Position numbers and translations under genes: made by a program. Shown here one piece after another: positions 16,289 through 25,686 of a stretch of DNA of 64,000 nucleotides. The stretch spans positions 5,518,001 through 5,582,000 of the forward strand of contig NZ_CP109055.1 of assembly GCF_035975855.1 (NCBI RefSeq). Direction: 5' to 3'. The notes under the pieces are model-generated. The model did no database searches. It had not been told where the DNA came from and saw only the letters and a program-made list of their open reading frames with translations. Source of the DNA: Streptomyces sp. NBC_01304 (GTDB lineage Bacteria > Actinomycetota > Actinomycetes > Streptomycetales > Streptomycetaceae). Positions within the stretch are counted from its first letter, which is position 1; the number at the start of each line of letters is the position of its first letter.

Positions 16289-18436
16289 ATGCGCACAGAC
16301 GACGGGGGAATCCTGCCCCCCGTGGGGGACGTCCTCGCCAGCATCGCCACAGGGCTTTGGCGCTGGGACAACGCCACCGGCCTGGTGACCTTCGACGCGG
16401 AGGCCGCCCGGCTGCTCGGCCTGCCCGCCGAGCCCACGATCCTGACCGAGGCGGGCGCCCGCGCGCACTTCCACCCGGTGGACTGGAACGAGATCGACGG
16501 CATCGTCGCCCTCGCCGTCGCCGAGGGCACCGTCGCCGAGGCCCGCCTTCGCGTCATGGACGGCCAGAACCGGGTCCTTCGTACGGTACGCAGCCGCTCC
16601 AAGCCGATCATGCACGGCGAGGAGTACGAGCTGATCGGGACCATGCAGGAGGTCGCCGACTCCCCCGTGGGCACCGCCGCCCGCACCCCCGTCACCGGCG
16701 ACTGGCGCCGCTCCCGCGAGGCCTTCCTGCTCGACGCGGGGCGCGCGCTCGCCGAGGCCCGCTCCACCGCCGAGGTGCTCCGGGTCGCGGCGGGCCTGTC
16801 GATGCCGGGCTTCTCGCCGGACGGCCTCGCGGTCTTCGGCGTCGCGGGCGACCGGCTCACGATCATCGGGCACCACGGCCACCAGCCCGGCGACGACGGG
16901 CCCTTCGTCGACATGCCGCTCAACACGGACTACCCGGCGGCCGACGTGGTGCGCAGCGGCCGGGCCGTCTACCTCTCGTCCCCGTCCCAGTACAAGGAGC
17001 GCTACCCCTCCACCTGGCCGCTTGCCAGCCGCTTCGGCCGGGAGTCCTGGGCGTTCCTGCCGCTCAGCGCGGGCGGCCGCACGATGGGCGCGTGGATGGC
17101 GGCCTTCGCCTATCCGGTCTCCTTCACGCCGGACGAGCGCTCGGTCCTGACGACCGTGGCCCGGATGCTCGCGCAGGCCCTGTCCCGGGCGGGCGTCGCC
17201 GAGTCCGAGCGCGAGCTGACCGAGGGCCTGCAGCGCTCGATGCTGCCCACGCTCGGCCCCGAGATACCGGGCCTGTCGGTCGCCGCACGCTATGTGCCGA
17301 CCGGCGGCGGACTCCAGGTCGGCGGCGACTGGTACGACATGATCCCGCTGCCCAACGGCCGCATCGCGCTCGTCATCGGCGACGTACAGGGACATGACGT
17401 ACGGGCGGCCGGGCTGATGGGCCAGCTGCGGATCGCTCTTCGGGCGTACGCGTCCGAGGGTCATCGCCCCGACGCGGTCCTCTCCCGCGCCTCCCGCTTC
17501 CTCTACGGGATCACCGACTCGATCACCTACGGCTCCACCGGCGGCCCGGACGCCGGCGGCACCGCCGACCCGCGCTTCGCGACCTGTCTGTACGTCGAGG
17601 CCGACCCGGCGACCGGCCGTCTGGAGATCGCCCGCGCCGGCCACCCCGACCCGGTGGTGCGCACCAGCGACGGCACGGTCCTGATCCGGCCCACGGCGGG
17701 CGGACTCCCGCTCGGCATCGACCCGGACCCGGACTATCCGACGACGTCGATCACCCTCGAACCCGGCGAGCTGATGATGCTCTGCACCGACGGCCTCATC
17801 GAGACCGGCGGCCACGACATGCTCACCGGCTTCACCAGGCTGCGGGCCATCTTGGAGGAGCACGCCGGCGACGACCTCGAACTGCTCGCGGACGCCCTGG
17901 TCCAGGGCGTGCACGGCCCGTCCTCGCACCACTCCACCGGGCCGCTCGCCGACCGCCGCGAGGACGACATCGCGGTGCTGCTGCTCTGCCGTCCGAGCCC
18001 CGGCTGCGGCTGCGACACGGGCGTGCCGGTGCGGCCCCTGATCCGCCGCATCATGCTGACGATCGCGCAGGCCGAGCCCGAGCGCATCGCCGAGTGCCGC
18101 CAGCAGCTGCGCGACCTGCTGCACGACTGGGCGGACCCCGAGCAGGTCGACTCGGCGGTCCTGATGCTCTCCGAGATGGTCACCAACGTCCTTGTCCACA
18201 CGGACGGCGACGCCCTCCTCATCGCCGAGGCCCGCGGCGAACTCGGCGAGCGCCGGCTGCGCGTCGAGGTCGCCGACGCGAGCGACGAGCTGCCGCACAA
18301 GCGCAAGCCGGGCGAACTCGCCTCTTCCGGGCGGGGGTTGGTGCTCATGGAGCTGCTCGCGGACGCGTGGGGGGTGGATCCGCGGGGCGAGGGGAAGTCG
18401 ATCTGGTTCGAGCTGTACGAGTCGATGGCGTTGTAG
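16289..18436 (+). CDS. PAS-GAF-SpoIIE phosphatase-HATPase sensor protein (PP2C, RsbU-like)
   Basis: 715 residues with four domains. A PAS sensor is at about 20-130 (GLWRWDNATGLVTFDAEAARL) and a GAF domain at about 150-300. The SpoIIE/PP2C phosphatase lies at about 310-545, with metal-binding GGDWYDM, GDVQGHD and late EDDIAVLLL. A C-terminal anti-sigma-type HATPase is at about 580-710 (MLSEMVTNVLVH is the N-box, SGRGLVLMELLADAWG the G-box). Such fused proteins can both dephosphorylate anti-sigma antagonists and act as kinase or anti-sigma themselves, linking an unknown PAS/GAF signal to sigma-B-like factors. Streptomyces encode dozens, so the partner cannot be named. The upstream start is supported only by a weak GGGG. 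Confidence 0.92.
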   Translation: MRTDDGGILPPVGDVLASIATGLWRWDNATGLVTFDAEAARLLGLPAEPTILTEAGARAHFHPVDWNEIDGIVALAVAEGTVAEARLRVMDGQNRVLRTVRSRSKPIMHGEEYELIGTMQEVADSPVGTAARTPVTGDWRRSREAFLLDAGRALAEARSTAEVLRVAAGLSMPGFSPDGLAVFGVAGDRLTIIGHHGHQPGDDGPFVDMPLNTDYPAADVVRSGRAVYLSSPSQYKERYPSTWPLASRFGRESWAFLPLSAGGRTMGAWMAAFAYPVSFTPDERSVLTTVARMLAQALSRAGVAESERELTEGLQRSMLPTLGPEIPGLSVAARYVPTGGGLQVGGDWYDMIPLPNGRIALVIGDVQGHDVRAAGLMGQLRIALRAYASEGHRPDAVLSRASRFLYGITDSITYGSTGGPDAGGTADPRFATCLYVEADPATGRLEIARAGHPDPVVRTSDGTVLIRPTAGGLPLGIDPDPDYPTTSITLEPGELMMLCTDGLIETGGHDMLTGFTRLRAILEEHAGDDLELLADALVQGVHGPSSHHSTGPLADRREDDIAVLLLCRPSPGCGCDTGVPVRPLIRRIMLTIAQAEPERIAECRQQLRDLLHDWADPEQVDSAVLMLSEMVTNVLVHTDGDALLIAEARGELGERRLRVEVADASDELPHKRKPGELASSGRGLVLMELLADAWGVDPRGEGKSIWFELYESMAL

Positions 18437-18506
18437 GCCGTACGTAGCTGTCGGAGGCAGGGAGTACCGGTACGGGCGGCCCACTCGACCCAGTACGCTC
18501 GACGCC

Positions 18507-18977
18507 ATGTACGGCTACGACCAGAACGCGGGCGCCCAGCAGCAGTACGCGCCGCCGGGAGCCCCGCCGCAGCAGTCCGGCGGGTACGGGCAGCAGGCCC
18601 CGCTGTACCCCGAGCCGTCGCCGCCCTCGCTCGCCGACGCGGTACGGGCATTCACCACCGGGTCGATGTCGGCCGAGGACTTCCAGCAGATCTTCGCGGG
18701 CTCCAAGGTGTACTGCCCACGCGGCGACAACCCGGGCTTCCTCGCGCTGCACAACACCCAGCAGCCGGTCATCCCGATGTTCACGACGCTCAAGGAGCTG
18801 CGTCGGTACGCGGGCAAGGAGTCCAAGTACTTCGTCATCACCGGCGCCGAGGTCATCGACCTGCTGCCCACCGGGTACGGGTTCGTCCTCGACATGGAGG
18901 GCGAGCACCGGATGGTGTTCGACGCCAAGGCCGTGGAGCAGATGGTCGACTTCGCGATGCGCCGCATGTATGGCTGA
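18507..18977 (+). CDS. SseB-family protein with Gly/Gln/Pro-rich N-terminus
   Basis: 156 residues. The first 45 residues are low complexity (GAQQQYAPPGAPPQQSGGYG). The rest is an SseB-type domain: YCPRGDNPGFLALHNTQQPV, PMFTTLKELRRYAG and GYGFVLDMEGEHRMVFD are typical. The biochemical role of the family in actinobacteria is unknown; the name comes from an unrelated enhancer of serine sensitivity in enterobacteria. No ribosome binding site precedes ATG 18507. TACGCT at 18494-18499 looks like a -10 that would start the transcript at or near the ATG, so the mRNA may be leaderless. Confidence 0.8.
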   Translation: MYGYDQNAGAQQQYAPPGAPPQQSGGYGQQAPLYPEPSPPSLADAVRAFTTGSMSAEDFQQIFAGSKVYCPRGDNPGFLALHNTQQPVIPMFTTLKELRRYAGKESKYFVITGAEVIDLLPTGYGFVLDMEGEHRMVFDAKAVEQMVDFAMRRMYG

Positions 18978-19039
18978 TCGAAGCCTCGTATAGATCATCT
19001 CCAGTCGCGCCCAGTTGCTCTCTGTGACTGGATGCGACT

Positions 19040-21166
19040 ATGCGTAGTCAATCCCTTACCCAAGGCTTGCTGGCCCGGAGTCGCACCGCGGCCCGCGGCC
19101 TGCTGCTCGGCGCCCTCACCGCCGCGGCCTTCGCCCTGCCCGCCCCCGCCGCCCACGCGGAGACCCTCGTCGACGAGGACTTCAGCGGAGCCTCGGTCGA
19201 CGCCGCGCAGTGGTACAGCCGGGCCGAAGGGCCGGCCGACCCGGACGGCTGGGCCTGTCTCACCGCGGCCCGCGGCTCGGCCGGCCCGCTCAAGGCCTGC
19301 CCGCACCGCATGTCCAAGGACGCCGTGGGCAAGGGCGCGCTGCGGCTCACCAACAGCGAGCGGCGGCAGAGCGGATTCGCACTGCTCGACCAGGCGATCC
19401 CGGCACGCTCGGGCATCTCGGCGACCTTCGACCAGTACCAGTACGGCCGTACGACGCCGCACAGCGCGGACGGCATCAGCTTCTTCCTCCTCGACGGCAA
19501 GGCCTCCCCGAAGGACGCCGGACACTTCGGCGGCGCCCTCGGGTACTCGGGGATCGCGGGCGGCTATCTGGGCGTGGGCCTGGACACGTACGGCAATTTC
19601 AGCAACTCCTCGCAGGCCAAGGGCAAGGGCGGCCCCGGCCGCACGCCCAACTCGATCTCCGTGCGCGGCTCGCTGGCCACACAGAACGCGTACATCCAGC
19701 AGTACCAGCTGAAGCGCCCGCTCTCCGTCGTCGGCACGGACCGCACGAAGGCCCGCCGGACCGTCAAGGTCGAGCTGTCCACGGCCCTCGTACTCGCCGT
19801 GTCCATCGACTTCCACGACGGCCAGGGCATGAAGCGCGTCCTCGGCCCGCTCGACCTGGGGAAGCTCAAGGGCCAGCCGAAGGTGCCGGACATGCTGAAG
19901 CTGGGCTTCGCGGCGTCCACCGGCGCCTCGACCAACATCCACGAGATCTCGAACGTCAAGGTCACGACGCTCGATCCGGATCTGTACGTCACCGAGGAGG
20001 TGCGCGGCGAGTTCCGCACCGGCGCCTCCGGCCAGCTGGTCCTCCAGGTCGGCAACCGCAAGCTTGCCGCCCCCAGCCGGGGCATGGTCACCCTGACCAA
20101 GACGCTGCCGCCGGGCCTCACCCCGAAGGTGCTCGACGCCCCGGGCTGGGCCTGCGAGGTGCAGGGCCAGAAGGTGATCTGCAAGCGGCCCGACGTGATC
20201 AACCCCGGCGGGCTCGCCCCGCCCGTCGTCCTCGAGGTGCAGGCCGGGCCCGAAGTGATCGGCGAGCTGCCCACGGACGCGGTGGTGCGCGGCGGCGAGG
20301 AGGGCGGCCCGGACGCCGACCTCAACCCGAAGGACAACACCGTGCAGACCCCGATCACGGTGCTCAACGAGGTCTCCCTGCGCATCGCGGAGATCGCGAA
20401 CCCGGAGCCGTACGTACCGGGTGAGGATCTCGCGTTCGCCATCGCCGTCACCAACGACGGGCCCGGCAAGGCGGACGGCGCCCTGGTGACCGCCCAACTG
20501 CCGCCCGCGCTGCGGGAGTTCACCTGGAAGTGCGAGGCCCAGGAGGGCGGCGTCTGCGGTACGGAGTCCGGGACGGGCGCGATCGCCCAGCGGGTGACGC
20601 TGCCGCCCGGCGGCAAGGTGGTCTTCACCCAGGCGGGCAAGGTGCCGTCCTCCTCGATGGGCGAGCTCGTCGGGACGGCCTCGGTCGCCCCGCCCGCCAG
20701 CGCGGTCGACGGCAACTGCGAGCCGACCTGCACGGACGAGGCCCGGGTCACGGCCCGCCCGCACACCGCCCTGTCGGTGACGCAGGGGCACCAGCCGGCC
20801 GAGTATCACGCCGGGGACAAGCTCTCCCTCACCGTGACGGTGAAGAACGCCGGGCCCTCGGACGCGATCGGGGCCAAGGTCAGGGACACGCTGCCGGAGT
20901 GGCTGAAGGACTTCAGCTGGACCTGCTCGGCGGTCTCGCCCAGCTCCTGCGGGGACGGCCGGGGCGTCGGCGATCTGGACACCACCGCGGACGTGGTCGC
21001 GGGCGGCGAGGTCAATTACGTCTTCAACGGCGTGGTGGCCCCGCGCGTCGCGGGCAACGAGGCGGTCGTGCAGCCGCCGGACAACTCCGTGGAGCTGACC
21101 TGCCGCGGCAGCTGCTCGGCGCCGGACACCGTGGCGGTGGGCGGGTCGCCCGCAGAGCGCCGCTGA
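19040..21166 (+). CDS. Secreted lectin-like / DUF11 repeat protein A
   Basis: 708 residues. Signal peptide about 1-40 (cleavage after PAAHA). Residues 41 to about 290 form an L-type-lectin-like (concanavalin A-like) domain: DEDFSGASVDAAQWY, ADGISFFLLDG, GYLGVGLDTYGNFS and NSISVRG. Three DUF11/CARDB-like beta-sandwich repeats follow (starting near 315, 450 and 580), each with TxxLPP-type turns and a W-x-C pattern (PGWACEV, FTWKCEA, FSWTCSA). No transmembrane anchor is seen, so the protein is probably released or held in the wall matrix. It is a paralogue of the lectin proteins starting at 32954 and 43103 (minus). It probably binds glycans, but the ligand is unknown. Confidence 0.85.
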   Translation: MRSQSLTQGLLARSRTAARGLLLGALTAAAFALPAPAAHAETLVDEDFSGASVDAAQWYSRAEGPADPDGWACLTAARGSAGPLKACPHRMSKDAVGKGALRLTNSERRQSGFALLDQAIPARSGISATFDQYQYGRTTPHSADGISFFLLDGKASPKDAGHFGGALGYSGIAGGYLGVGLDTYGNFSNSSQAKGKGGPGRTPNSISVRGSLATQNAYIQQYQLKRPLSVVGTDRTKARRTVKVELSTALVLAVSIDFHDGQGMKRVLGPLDLGKLKGQPKVPDMLKLGFAASTGASTNIHEISNVKVTTLDPDLYVTEEVRGEFRTGASGQLVLQVGNRKLAAPSRGMVTLTKTLPPGLTPKVLDAPGWACEVQGQKVICKRPDVINPGGLAPPVVLEVQAGPEVIGELPTDAVVRGGEEGGPDADLNPKDNTVQTPITVLNEVSLRIAEIANPEPYVPGEDLAFAIAVTNDGPGKADGALVTAQLPPALREFTWKCEAQEGGVCGTESGTGAIAQRVTLPPGGKVVFTQAGKVPSSSMGELVGTASVAPPASAVDGNCEPTCTDEARVTARPHTALSVTQGHQPAEYHAGDKLSLTVTVKNAGPSDAIGAKVRDTLPEWLKDFSWTCSAVSPSSCGDGRGVGDLDTTADVVAGGEVNYVFNGVVAPRVAGNEAVVQPPDNSVELTCRGSCSAPDTVAVGGSPAERR

Positions 21167-21197
21167 GCGAAAGGCGGGCGGAACCCGTCGGCGCGGG

Positions 21198-21224
21198 CAC
21201 CCGGGAGGAATGAACTCCCGGGTG
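21198..21224 (+). terminator. Hairpin terminator after lectin-like protein A
   Basis: CACCCGGGAG (21198-21207), 7-nt loop, CTCCCGGGTG (21215-21224): a perfect 10-bp stem 32 bases after the stop codon. Confidence 0.8.
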
Positions 21225-21289
21225 TCCGCGTTACGGGTGGCAGAAAGTTCGAGATTCAACTAACCTCGGACCATAAGGAGGTACCGACC

Positions 21290-22246
21290 ATGCCTGCAGT
21301 GACCGTCGAGAACCCGTTGACCCTGCCCCGCGTGACCGCGGCCGCGGATGCCGTCGCCCGCCCCGTGCTGGCCGTGACGACCGCGCCGAGCGGCTTCGAG
21401 GGCGAGGGATTTCCGGTGCGCCGCGCGTTCGCGGGCATCAACTACAAGTACCTCGACCCGTTCATCATGATGGATCAGATGGGCGAGGTGGAGTACGCGC
21501 CGGGAGAGCCCAAGGGCACCCCCTGGCACCCCCACCGCGGCTTCGAGACCGTCACGTACCTGATCGACGGAACGTTCATCCACCAGGACTCCAACGGCGG
21601 CGGCGGCACCATCCAGAACGGCGACACCCAGTGGATGACCGCCGGCTCGGGCCTGCTCCACATCGAGGCCCCGCCGGAGGACCTGGTCATGTCCGGCGGC
21701 CTCTTCCACGGCCTGCAGCTGTGGGTGAACCTGCCCGCCAAGGACAAGATGATGGACCCCCGCTACCAGGACATCCGCGGCGGCCAGGTCCAGCTCCTCG
21801 CGTCCCCCGACGGCGGCGCGCTGCTCCGGGTCATCGCGGGTGAGCTCGACGGCCACGAAGGCCCCGGCATCACCCACACCCCGATCACGATGATCCACGC
21901 GACGGTCCGCCCGGGCGCCTCCGTGACCCTGCCCTGGCGCTCCGACTTCAACGGTCTGGCGTACGTCCTCGCCGGTCGCGGCACCGTGGGCGAGGAGCGT
22001 CGCCCGGTCCACAAGGGCCAGACCGCGGTCTTCGGCGACGGCGGGTCGCTCACGGTCCGCGCGGACGAGAAGCAGGACGGGCACACCCCCGACCTGGAGG
22101 TCGTGCTCCTCGGCGGCCGCCCGATCCGGGAGCCGATGGCGCACTACGGGCCGTTCGTGATGAACACGCAGGACGAGCTCAAGCAGGCGTTCGAGGACTT
22201 CCAGAAGGGGCGGCTCGGGAGCGTCCCGGCGGTCCACGGCATGTGA
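21290..22246 (+). CDS. Pirin family protein
   Basis: 318 residues. Two cupin barrels typical of pirins: PWHPHRGFETVTYLIDG supplies metal-binding His residues, and GLFHGLQLWVNLPAKDKMMDP marks the end of the N-terminal barrel; the C-terminal barrel (GLAYVLAGRGTV) has lost metal ligands. Pirins are metal-binding cytoplasmic proteins. Some have quercetinase activity, and in Streptomyces a pirin has been reported to modulate fatty-acid oxidation and redox state. AAGGAG nine bases before ATG 21290 gives a strong start. A single gene flanked by hairpins. Confidence 0.93.
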   Translation: MPAVTVENPLTLPRVTAAADAVARPVLAVTTAPSGFEGEGFPVRRAFAGINYKYLDPFIMMDQMGEVEYAPGEPKGTPWHPHRGFETVTYLIDGTFIHQDSNGGGGTIQNGDTQWMTAGSGLLHIEAPPEDLVMSGGLFHGLQLWVNLPAKDKMMDPRYQDIRGGQVQLLASPDGGALLRVIAGELDGHEGPGITHTPITMIHATVRPGASVTLPWRSDFNGLAYVLAGRGTVGEERRPVHKGQTAVFGDGGSLTVRADEKQDGHTPDLEVVLLGGRPIREPMAHYGPFVMNTQDELKQAFEDFQKGRLGSVPAVHGM

Positions 22247-22252
22247 TCGCCA

Positions 22253-22295
22253 ACGGTCCACGACGTACGACCATCACGGTCCACGGCGTACGACC
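22253..22295. repeat. Short direct repeat, two 20-nt copies
   Basis: ACGGTCCACGACGTACGACC at 22253-22272 recurs at 22276-22295 with one change, 23 bases apart. It lies between the pirin stop and its terminator and is non-coding. Confidence 0.6.
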
Positions 22296-22315
22296 GCCAA
22301 CGGAATGTGAACAGT

Positions 22316-22344
22316 GCGCCCGCCGGGATTACCCCGGCGGGCGC
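22316..22344 (+). terminator. Hairpin terminator after pirin
   Basis: Perfect 12-bp stem, GCGCCCGCCGGG with its complement, around ATTAC. It ends 17 bases before the next start codon, so it may also attenuate or insulate that gene. Confidence 0.8.
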
Positions 22345-22361
22345 TGTGGTTGGCTTGAAAC

Positions 22362-24185
22362 ATGGCAAAGCGTGCACGCGTCCGGGCTCCGGAACTCCTC
22401 GGCAAGGGCGGCTGGCTGAACACCGGCGGCCGCCCCTACACCCTCGCCGACCTGCGAGGACGCATCGTAATTCTCGATTTCTGGACCTTCTGCTGCATCA
22501 ACTGCCTGCACGTCCTCGACGAGCTGCGCGAGCTGGAGCAGAAGCACCGGGACACCGTCGTGATCATCGGCGTGCACTCCCCGAAGTTCGTGCACGAGGC
22601 CGAGCACCAGGCCGTCGTCGACGCCGTCGAGCGGTACGAGGTGCACCACCCCGTCCTCGACGACCCCGAGCTCGCCACCTGGAAGCAGTACGCGGTCCGG
22701 GCCTGGCCCACGCTCGTCGTCATCGACCCCGAGGGCTATGTCGTCGCCCAGCACGCGGGCGAAGGGCATGCGCACGCCATCGAGACGCTGGTCGAGGAGC
22801 TGGAGGCCGAGCACGGGGCGAAGGGGACGCTGCGCCGCGGCGACGGGCCGTACGTGCCGCCGGAGCCGGTCGCCACCGACCTGCGCTTCCCCGGCAAGGC
22901 GGTGCTGCTGCCGTCGGGGAACCTCCTCGTCTCCGACTCGACGCGGCATCAGCTGGTGGAGCTGGCCGCGGACGGCGAGACGGTCGTACGCCGGGTGGGC
23001 AGCGGGGAACGCGGCTTCGGCCCCGACTCCTTCAGCGAACCGCAGGGGCTCGCCGTGCTGCCCGACGGGAAGGTCGTCGTCGCGGACACGGTGAACCACG
23101 CGCTCAGGACGTACGACCCGGCGAGTGGCGAAGTGGAGACGGTCGCGGGCACGGGGCGGCAGTGGTGGCAGGGGTCGCCGACTGCCGGGCCCGCACGGGA
23201 AGTTGACCTCTCCTCGCCGTGGGACGTGGCCTGGTTCGACGGACTGGTGTGGATCGCCATGGCGGGTGTGCACCAGCTGTGGACGTACGACCCCTCGGAC
23301 GGGACGGTCGCCGTCGCGGCCGGTACCACCAATGAAGGGCTCGTCGACGGGCCGGCCGGTGAGGCGTGGTTCGCGCAGCCGTCCGGGCTCGCGGTGTCCG
23401 CGGACGGGGAGCGGCTGTGGATCGCCGACTCGGAGACGAGCGCGCTGCGCTGGATCGCCAAGGACCATGTGGTGCGCACCGCGGTCGGGACCGGGCTCTT
23501 CGACTTCGGGCACCGGGACGGGGCCGCCGAACAGGCGCTGCTGCAGCACCCGTTGGGGGTCACGGCCCTGCCGGACGGCTCGGTCGCCGTCAGCGACACG
23601 TACAACCACGCACTGCGCCGCTACGACCCGGCAAGTGGTGAAGTCACCACGCTGGCCACCGACTTGCGGGAGCCGTCCGACGCGGTGCTCGTGGGCGAGG
23701 ACATCGTGGTCGTGGAGTCGGCACGGCACCGGCTGACCCGGCTGCGGCTCCCTGAGGAGGCCGTACGGGTGGAGGCGGTGGCCCACCGTACGCAGCGGGC
23801 GGCGACCGAAGTGGCGCCGGGCAAGCTCCAGTTGGACGTCGTCTTCCAGGCGCCGGCCGGGCAGAAGCTGGACACCCGGTACGGCCCCTCGACGCGGCTG
23901 CTCGTGTCGTCCACGCCGCCCGAGCTGCTGCTCGACGGGGAGGGCGCGGGCACGGATCTCGCGCGCCCGGTGACGCTGAACCCGGCTGTCGAGGAAGGCG
24001 TGCTGCACGTCTCCGCGATGGCGGCCTCGTGCGATGACGACCCTTCCAACGAGTACCCCGCCTGCCATGTGCACCAGCAGGACTGGGGGGTTCCGGTCCG
24101 CCTCACCGAGGGCGGGGCGGACCGGCTCGCCCTGGTGCTCGCGGGGATGGACGCGCCCGGGACGGACGCCCCCGAGACTGCTTAG
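22362..24185 (+). CDS. NHL-repeat thioredoxin-like protein
   Basis: 607 residues. The N-terminal thioredoxin-like domain (about 1-150) carries LDFWTFCCINCLHVLDEL, with a CCINC variant in place of the classical CxxC, and AWPTLVVIDPEGYV, with the cis-proline. A six-bladed NHL beta-propeller covers about 160-480 (repeats such as GLAVLPDGKVVVADTVNHALR and GVTALPDGSVAVSDTYNHAL). The C-terminal part resembles the region found in NHLRC2 homologues. No export signal, so it is cytoplasmic. The family is conserved from bacteria to man with unclear substrates; a disulfide or redox role is inferred. Confidence 0.9.
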   Translation: MAKRARVRAPELLGKGGWLNTGGRPYTLADLRGRIVILDFWTFCCINCLHVLDELRELEQKHRDTVVIIGVHSPKFVHEAEHQAVVDAVERYEVHHPVLDDPELATWKQYAVRAWPTLVVIDPEGYVVAQHAGEGHAHAIETLVEELEAEHGAKGTLRRGDGPYVPPEPVATDLRFPGKAVLLPSGNLLVSDSTRHQLVELAADGETVVRRVGSGERGFGPDSFSEPQGLAVLPDGKVVVADTVNHALRTYDPASGEVETVAGTGRQWWQGSPTAGPAREVDLSSPWDVAWFDGLVWIAMAGVHQLWTYDPSDGTVAVAAGTTNEGLVDGPAGEAWFAQPSGLAVSADGERLWIADSETSALRWIAKDHVVRTAVGTGLFDFGHRDGAAEQALLQHPLGVTALPDGSVAVSDTYNHALRRYDPASGEVTTLATDLREPSDAVLVGEDIVVVESARHRLTRLRLPEEAVRVEAVAHRTQRAATEVAPGKLQLDVVFQAPAGQKLDTRYGPSTRLLVSSTPPELLLDGEGAGTDLARPVTLNPAVEEGVLHVSAMAASCDDDPSNEYPACHVHQQDWGVPVRLTEGGADRLALVLAGMDAPGTDAPETA

Positions 24186-24288
24186 CTCAGCGCGTCGTCG
24201 GGGTTGTGGTCGATCGAGACGACGTCGGCCGGGTCGCGTCCGTCCCCCAACTGCCCCCCATGACCGCCGAAATGGCCCGTTCGGCCGA

Positions 24289-24876
24289 TCAGCCGGCGGG
24301 CAGCCCGAACCAGCGCAGCAGCACGGGCCGTGCGTCCTCGGGTGCCTCCTCGGGGCCTCGGGCATAGCGGGCGAGCAGGGCCAGATAGTCGTCGTGGAAG
24401 GAGTCCAGCTCGGCCTTGGTGAGGTGGCTGAGGCCCCGGGAGCCGCGCATCCAGCCCTCGGACGTCCCCTGCTCGGCGGTGAACTGCCGCAGCAGCTCGA
24501 CGTCTTCCTCCAGCCGCATCCGGTCCAGCTCACCGGCCATGGCCCGCTCGGCGTCCGTCAGCTCGCTCTGCGGCGGTCTGCGGATGTCGAGGCCGCGCAC
24601 GCCGCGCCACCAGCGCTCGCGGCCGGTGGAGCGTTCCGGGATGTCCTCGATGAGGCCGGCGCGCTCGAGCATGCGCAGGTGGTAGCTGAGCGTCCCGGTG
24701 TTCTCGCCCAGGGCGGTGGCGAGGGTGGTCGAGGTGGCCGGGCCGGTCTTGCCGAGGTGGCGCAGGATGCGCAGGCGCAGGGGGTGCGCGAGGGCCTTGA
24801 GGACCTCGGGGCTGTCGACCGTGCGCCGTTCTGCTCCCTCGCCTGCTCCCTGCTCTGCTCGCTGCTCTTCCGTCAT
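24289..24876 (-). CDS. ArsR-type winged-helix transcriptional regulator
   Basis: 195 residues. Winged-helix DNA-binding domain at about 20-95: LKALAHPLRLRILRHLGKTG, then TLSYHLRMLERAGLIEDI. The C-terminal region (about 100-195) is helical with no visible Cys metal site, so it is a non-metal ArsR/PadR-like regulator. The start at 24876 (ATG) is 22 bases from an elaborate palindrome, so autoregulation and control of the divergent secreted-protein gene are very likely. Confidence 0.88.
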   Translation of the reverse strand: MTEEQRAEQGAGEGAERRTVDSPEVLKALAHPLRLRILRHLGKTGPATSTTLATALGENTGTLSYHLRMLERAGLIEDIPERSTGRERWWRGVRGLDIRRPPQSELTDAERAMAGELDRMRLEEDVELLRQFTAEQGTSEGWMRGSRGLSHLTKAELDSFHDDYLALLARYARGPEEAPEDARPVLLRWFGLPAG

Positions 24877-24897
24877 GACCCCACCCTACCCGAATCA

Positions 24898-24939
24898 CAG
24901 AGATTTCTCTGCAGACCTTTCTCTGCAGAGAAATCTCTG
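24898..24939. promoter_or_regulatory. Elaborate operator between the ArsR-type gene and the secreted-protein gene
   Basis: An 18-bp perfect inverted repeat (24898-24915 with 24922-24939) whose halves are themselves palindromes: AGAGATTTCTCT (24899-24910) and AGAGAAATCTCT (24927-24938), centres 28 bp apart. A third palindrome, TTTCTCTGCAGAGAAA, overlaps them at 24918-24933. This layout can bind two or three regulator dimers. It sits 22 bases from one start and 14 from the other, covering both promoters. Confidence 0.85.
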
Positions 24940-24952
24940 CAATGCTTGCTGC

Positions 24953-25681
24953 ATGACGAAGAGCCGAGTGACCATGAATCGCTTCTCAACTGCCGTGGCC
25001 GGAGCGCTGCTTGCCGGACTCACCCTGGGTGCGGCACCCGCGCATGCGGCGGAGCAGGCCGCCGAGCTGCCGAAGTTCGACTTCTCCGCCTGCCCGACCG
25101 TCGAGGAGCTGCCGGAGGGCGCCGACCCCGGGACCTGGCGCTGCGAAGTCATGCACGCCACGGGCCGCCTGCGTCTGGGCTCCGTCGACGAGCCGCTCAC
25201 CGCGCCCATGAAGATCACCTTCGCGGAGGGCCGTGTGGACGGCGAATTCCGCCAGGTCTTCGGGGAGATGACCGCCGCCCCGATCCGGGTGGGCGGCACC
25301 CCGCTGACGCTCACCCCGCAGTACGGCGGCTACTCGGACTTCCTGTCCGACGACACCCGGCGCGGCGAGTTCGACGTCAAGTTCGCGATAGGCGCGGGGG
25401 GAAGGCACGGTCTGCCGGCCCTGCCCTCGAAGGGCTGCTCGGTGGGCAGTGACGAGGACGCGATCCACCTGGTCCTCAAGGACACCTATCCCACGCGGGT
25501 GATATCGAAGGACCCGCTGATCGTGGCCTTCGGCGCGCAGGACACGGAGTTCACCGCCCCGCGCACCAGCGGCTGCGGGCGGCTCGGCCGAGCACTCGAC
25601 CGGGTGCTCGGCCTGCCGTCACCGGCGGGGGCGAACGCCTTCGAGATGGACGTCACGGTGGGCATCAAGCCCTACATATAG
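24953..25681 (+). CDS. Secreted protein of unknown function under the ArsR-type operator
   Basis: 242 residues from ATG 24953; ATG 24974 is an alternative, as neither has a strong ribosome binding site. Signal peptide with cleavage near APAHA, then a beta-rich domain with two likely Cys pairs (FSACPTVEE...WRCEVMH, KGCSVGS, SGCGRLG). The transcript may be nearly leaderless because the operator palindromes end 14 bases before the ATG. No family recognised. The tight link to the ArsR-type operator suggests it is the regulator's main target. Confidence 0.75.
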   Translation: MTKSRVTMNRFSTAVAGALLAGLTLGAAPAHAAEQAAELPKFDFSACPTVEELPEGADPGTWRCEVMHATGRLRLGSVDEPLTAPMKITFAEGRVDGEFRQVFGEMTAAPIRVGGTPLTLTPQYGGYSDFLSDDTRRGEFDVKFAIGAGGRHGLPALPSKGCSVGSDEDAIHLVLKDTYPTRVISKDPLIVAFGAQDTEFTAPRTSGCGRLGRALDRVLGLPSPAGANAFEMDVTVGIKPYI

Positions 25682-25686
25682 GCCTG

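Noticed and set aside
24182..24288. Minus-strand frame ending NPDDALS* after the ArsR-type gene
   Set aside because: No start or signature; may be a small gene remnant, but evidence is too weak.
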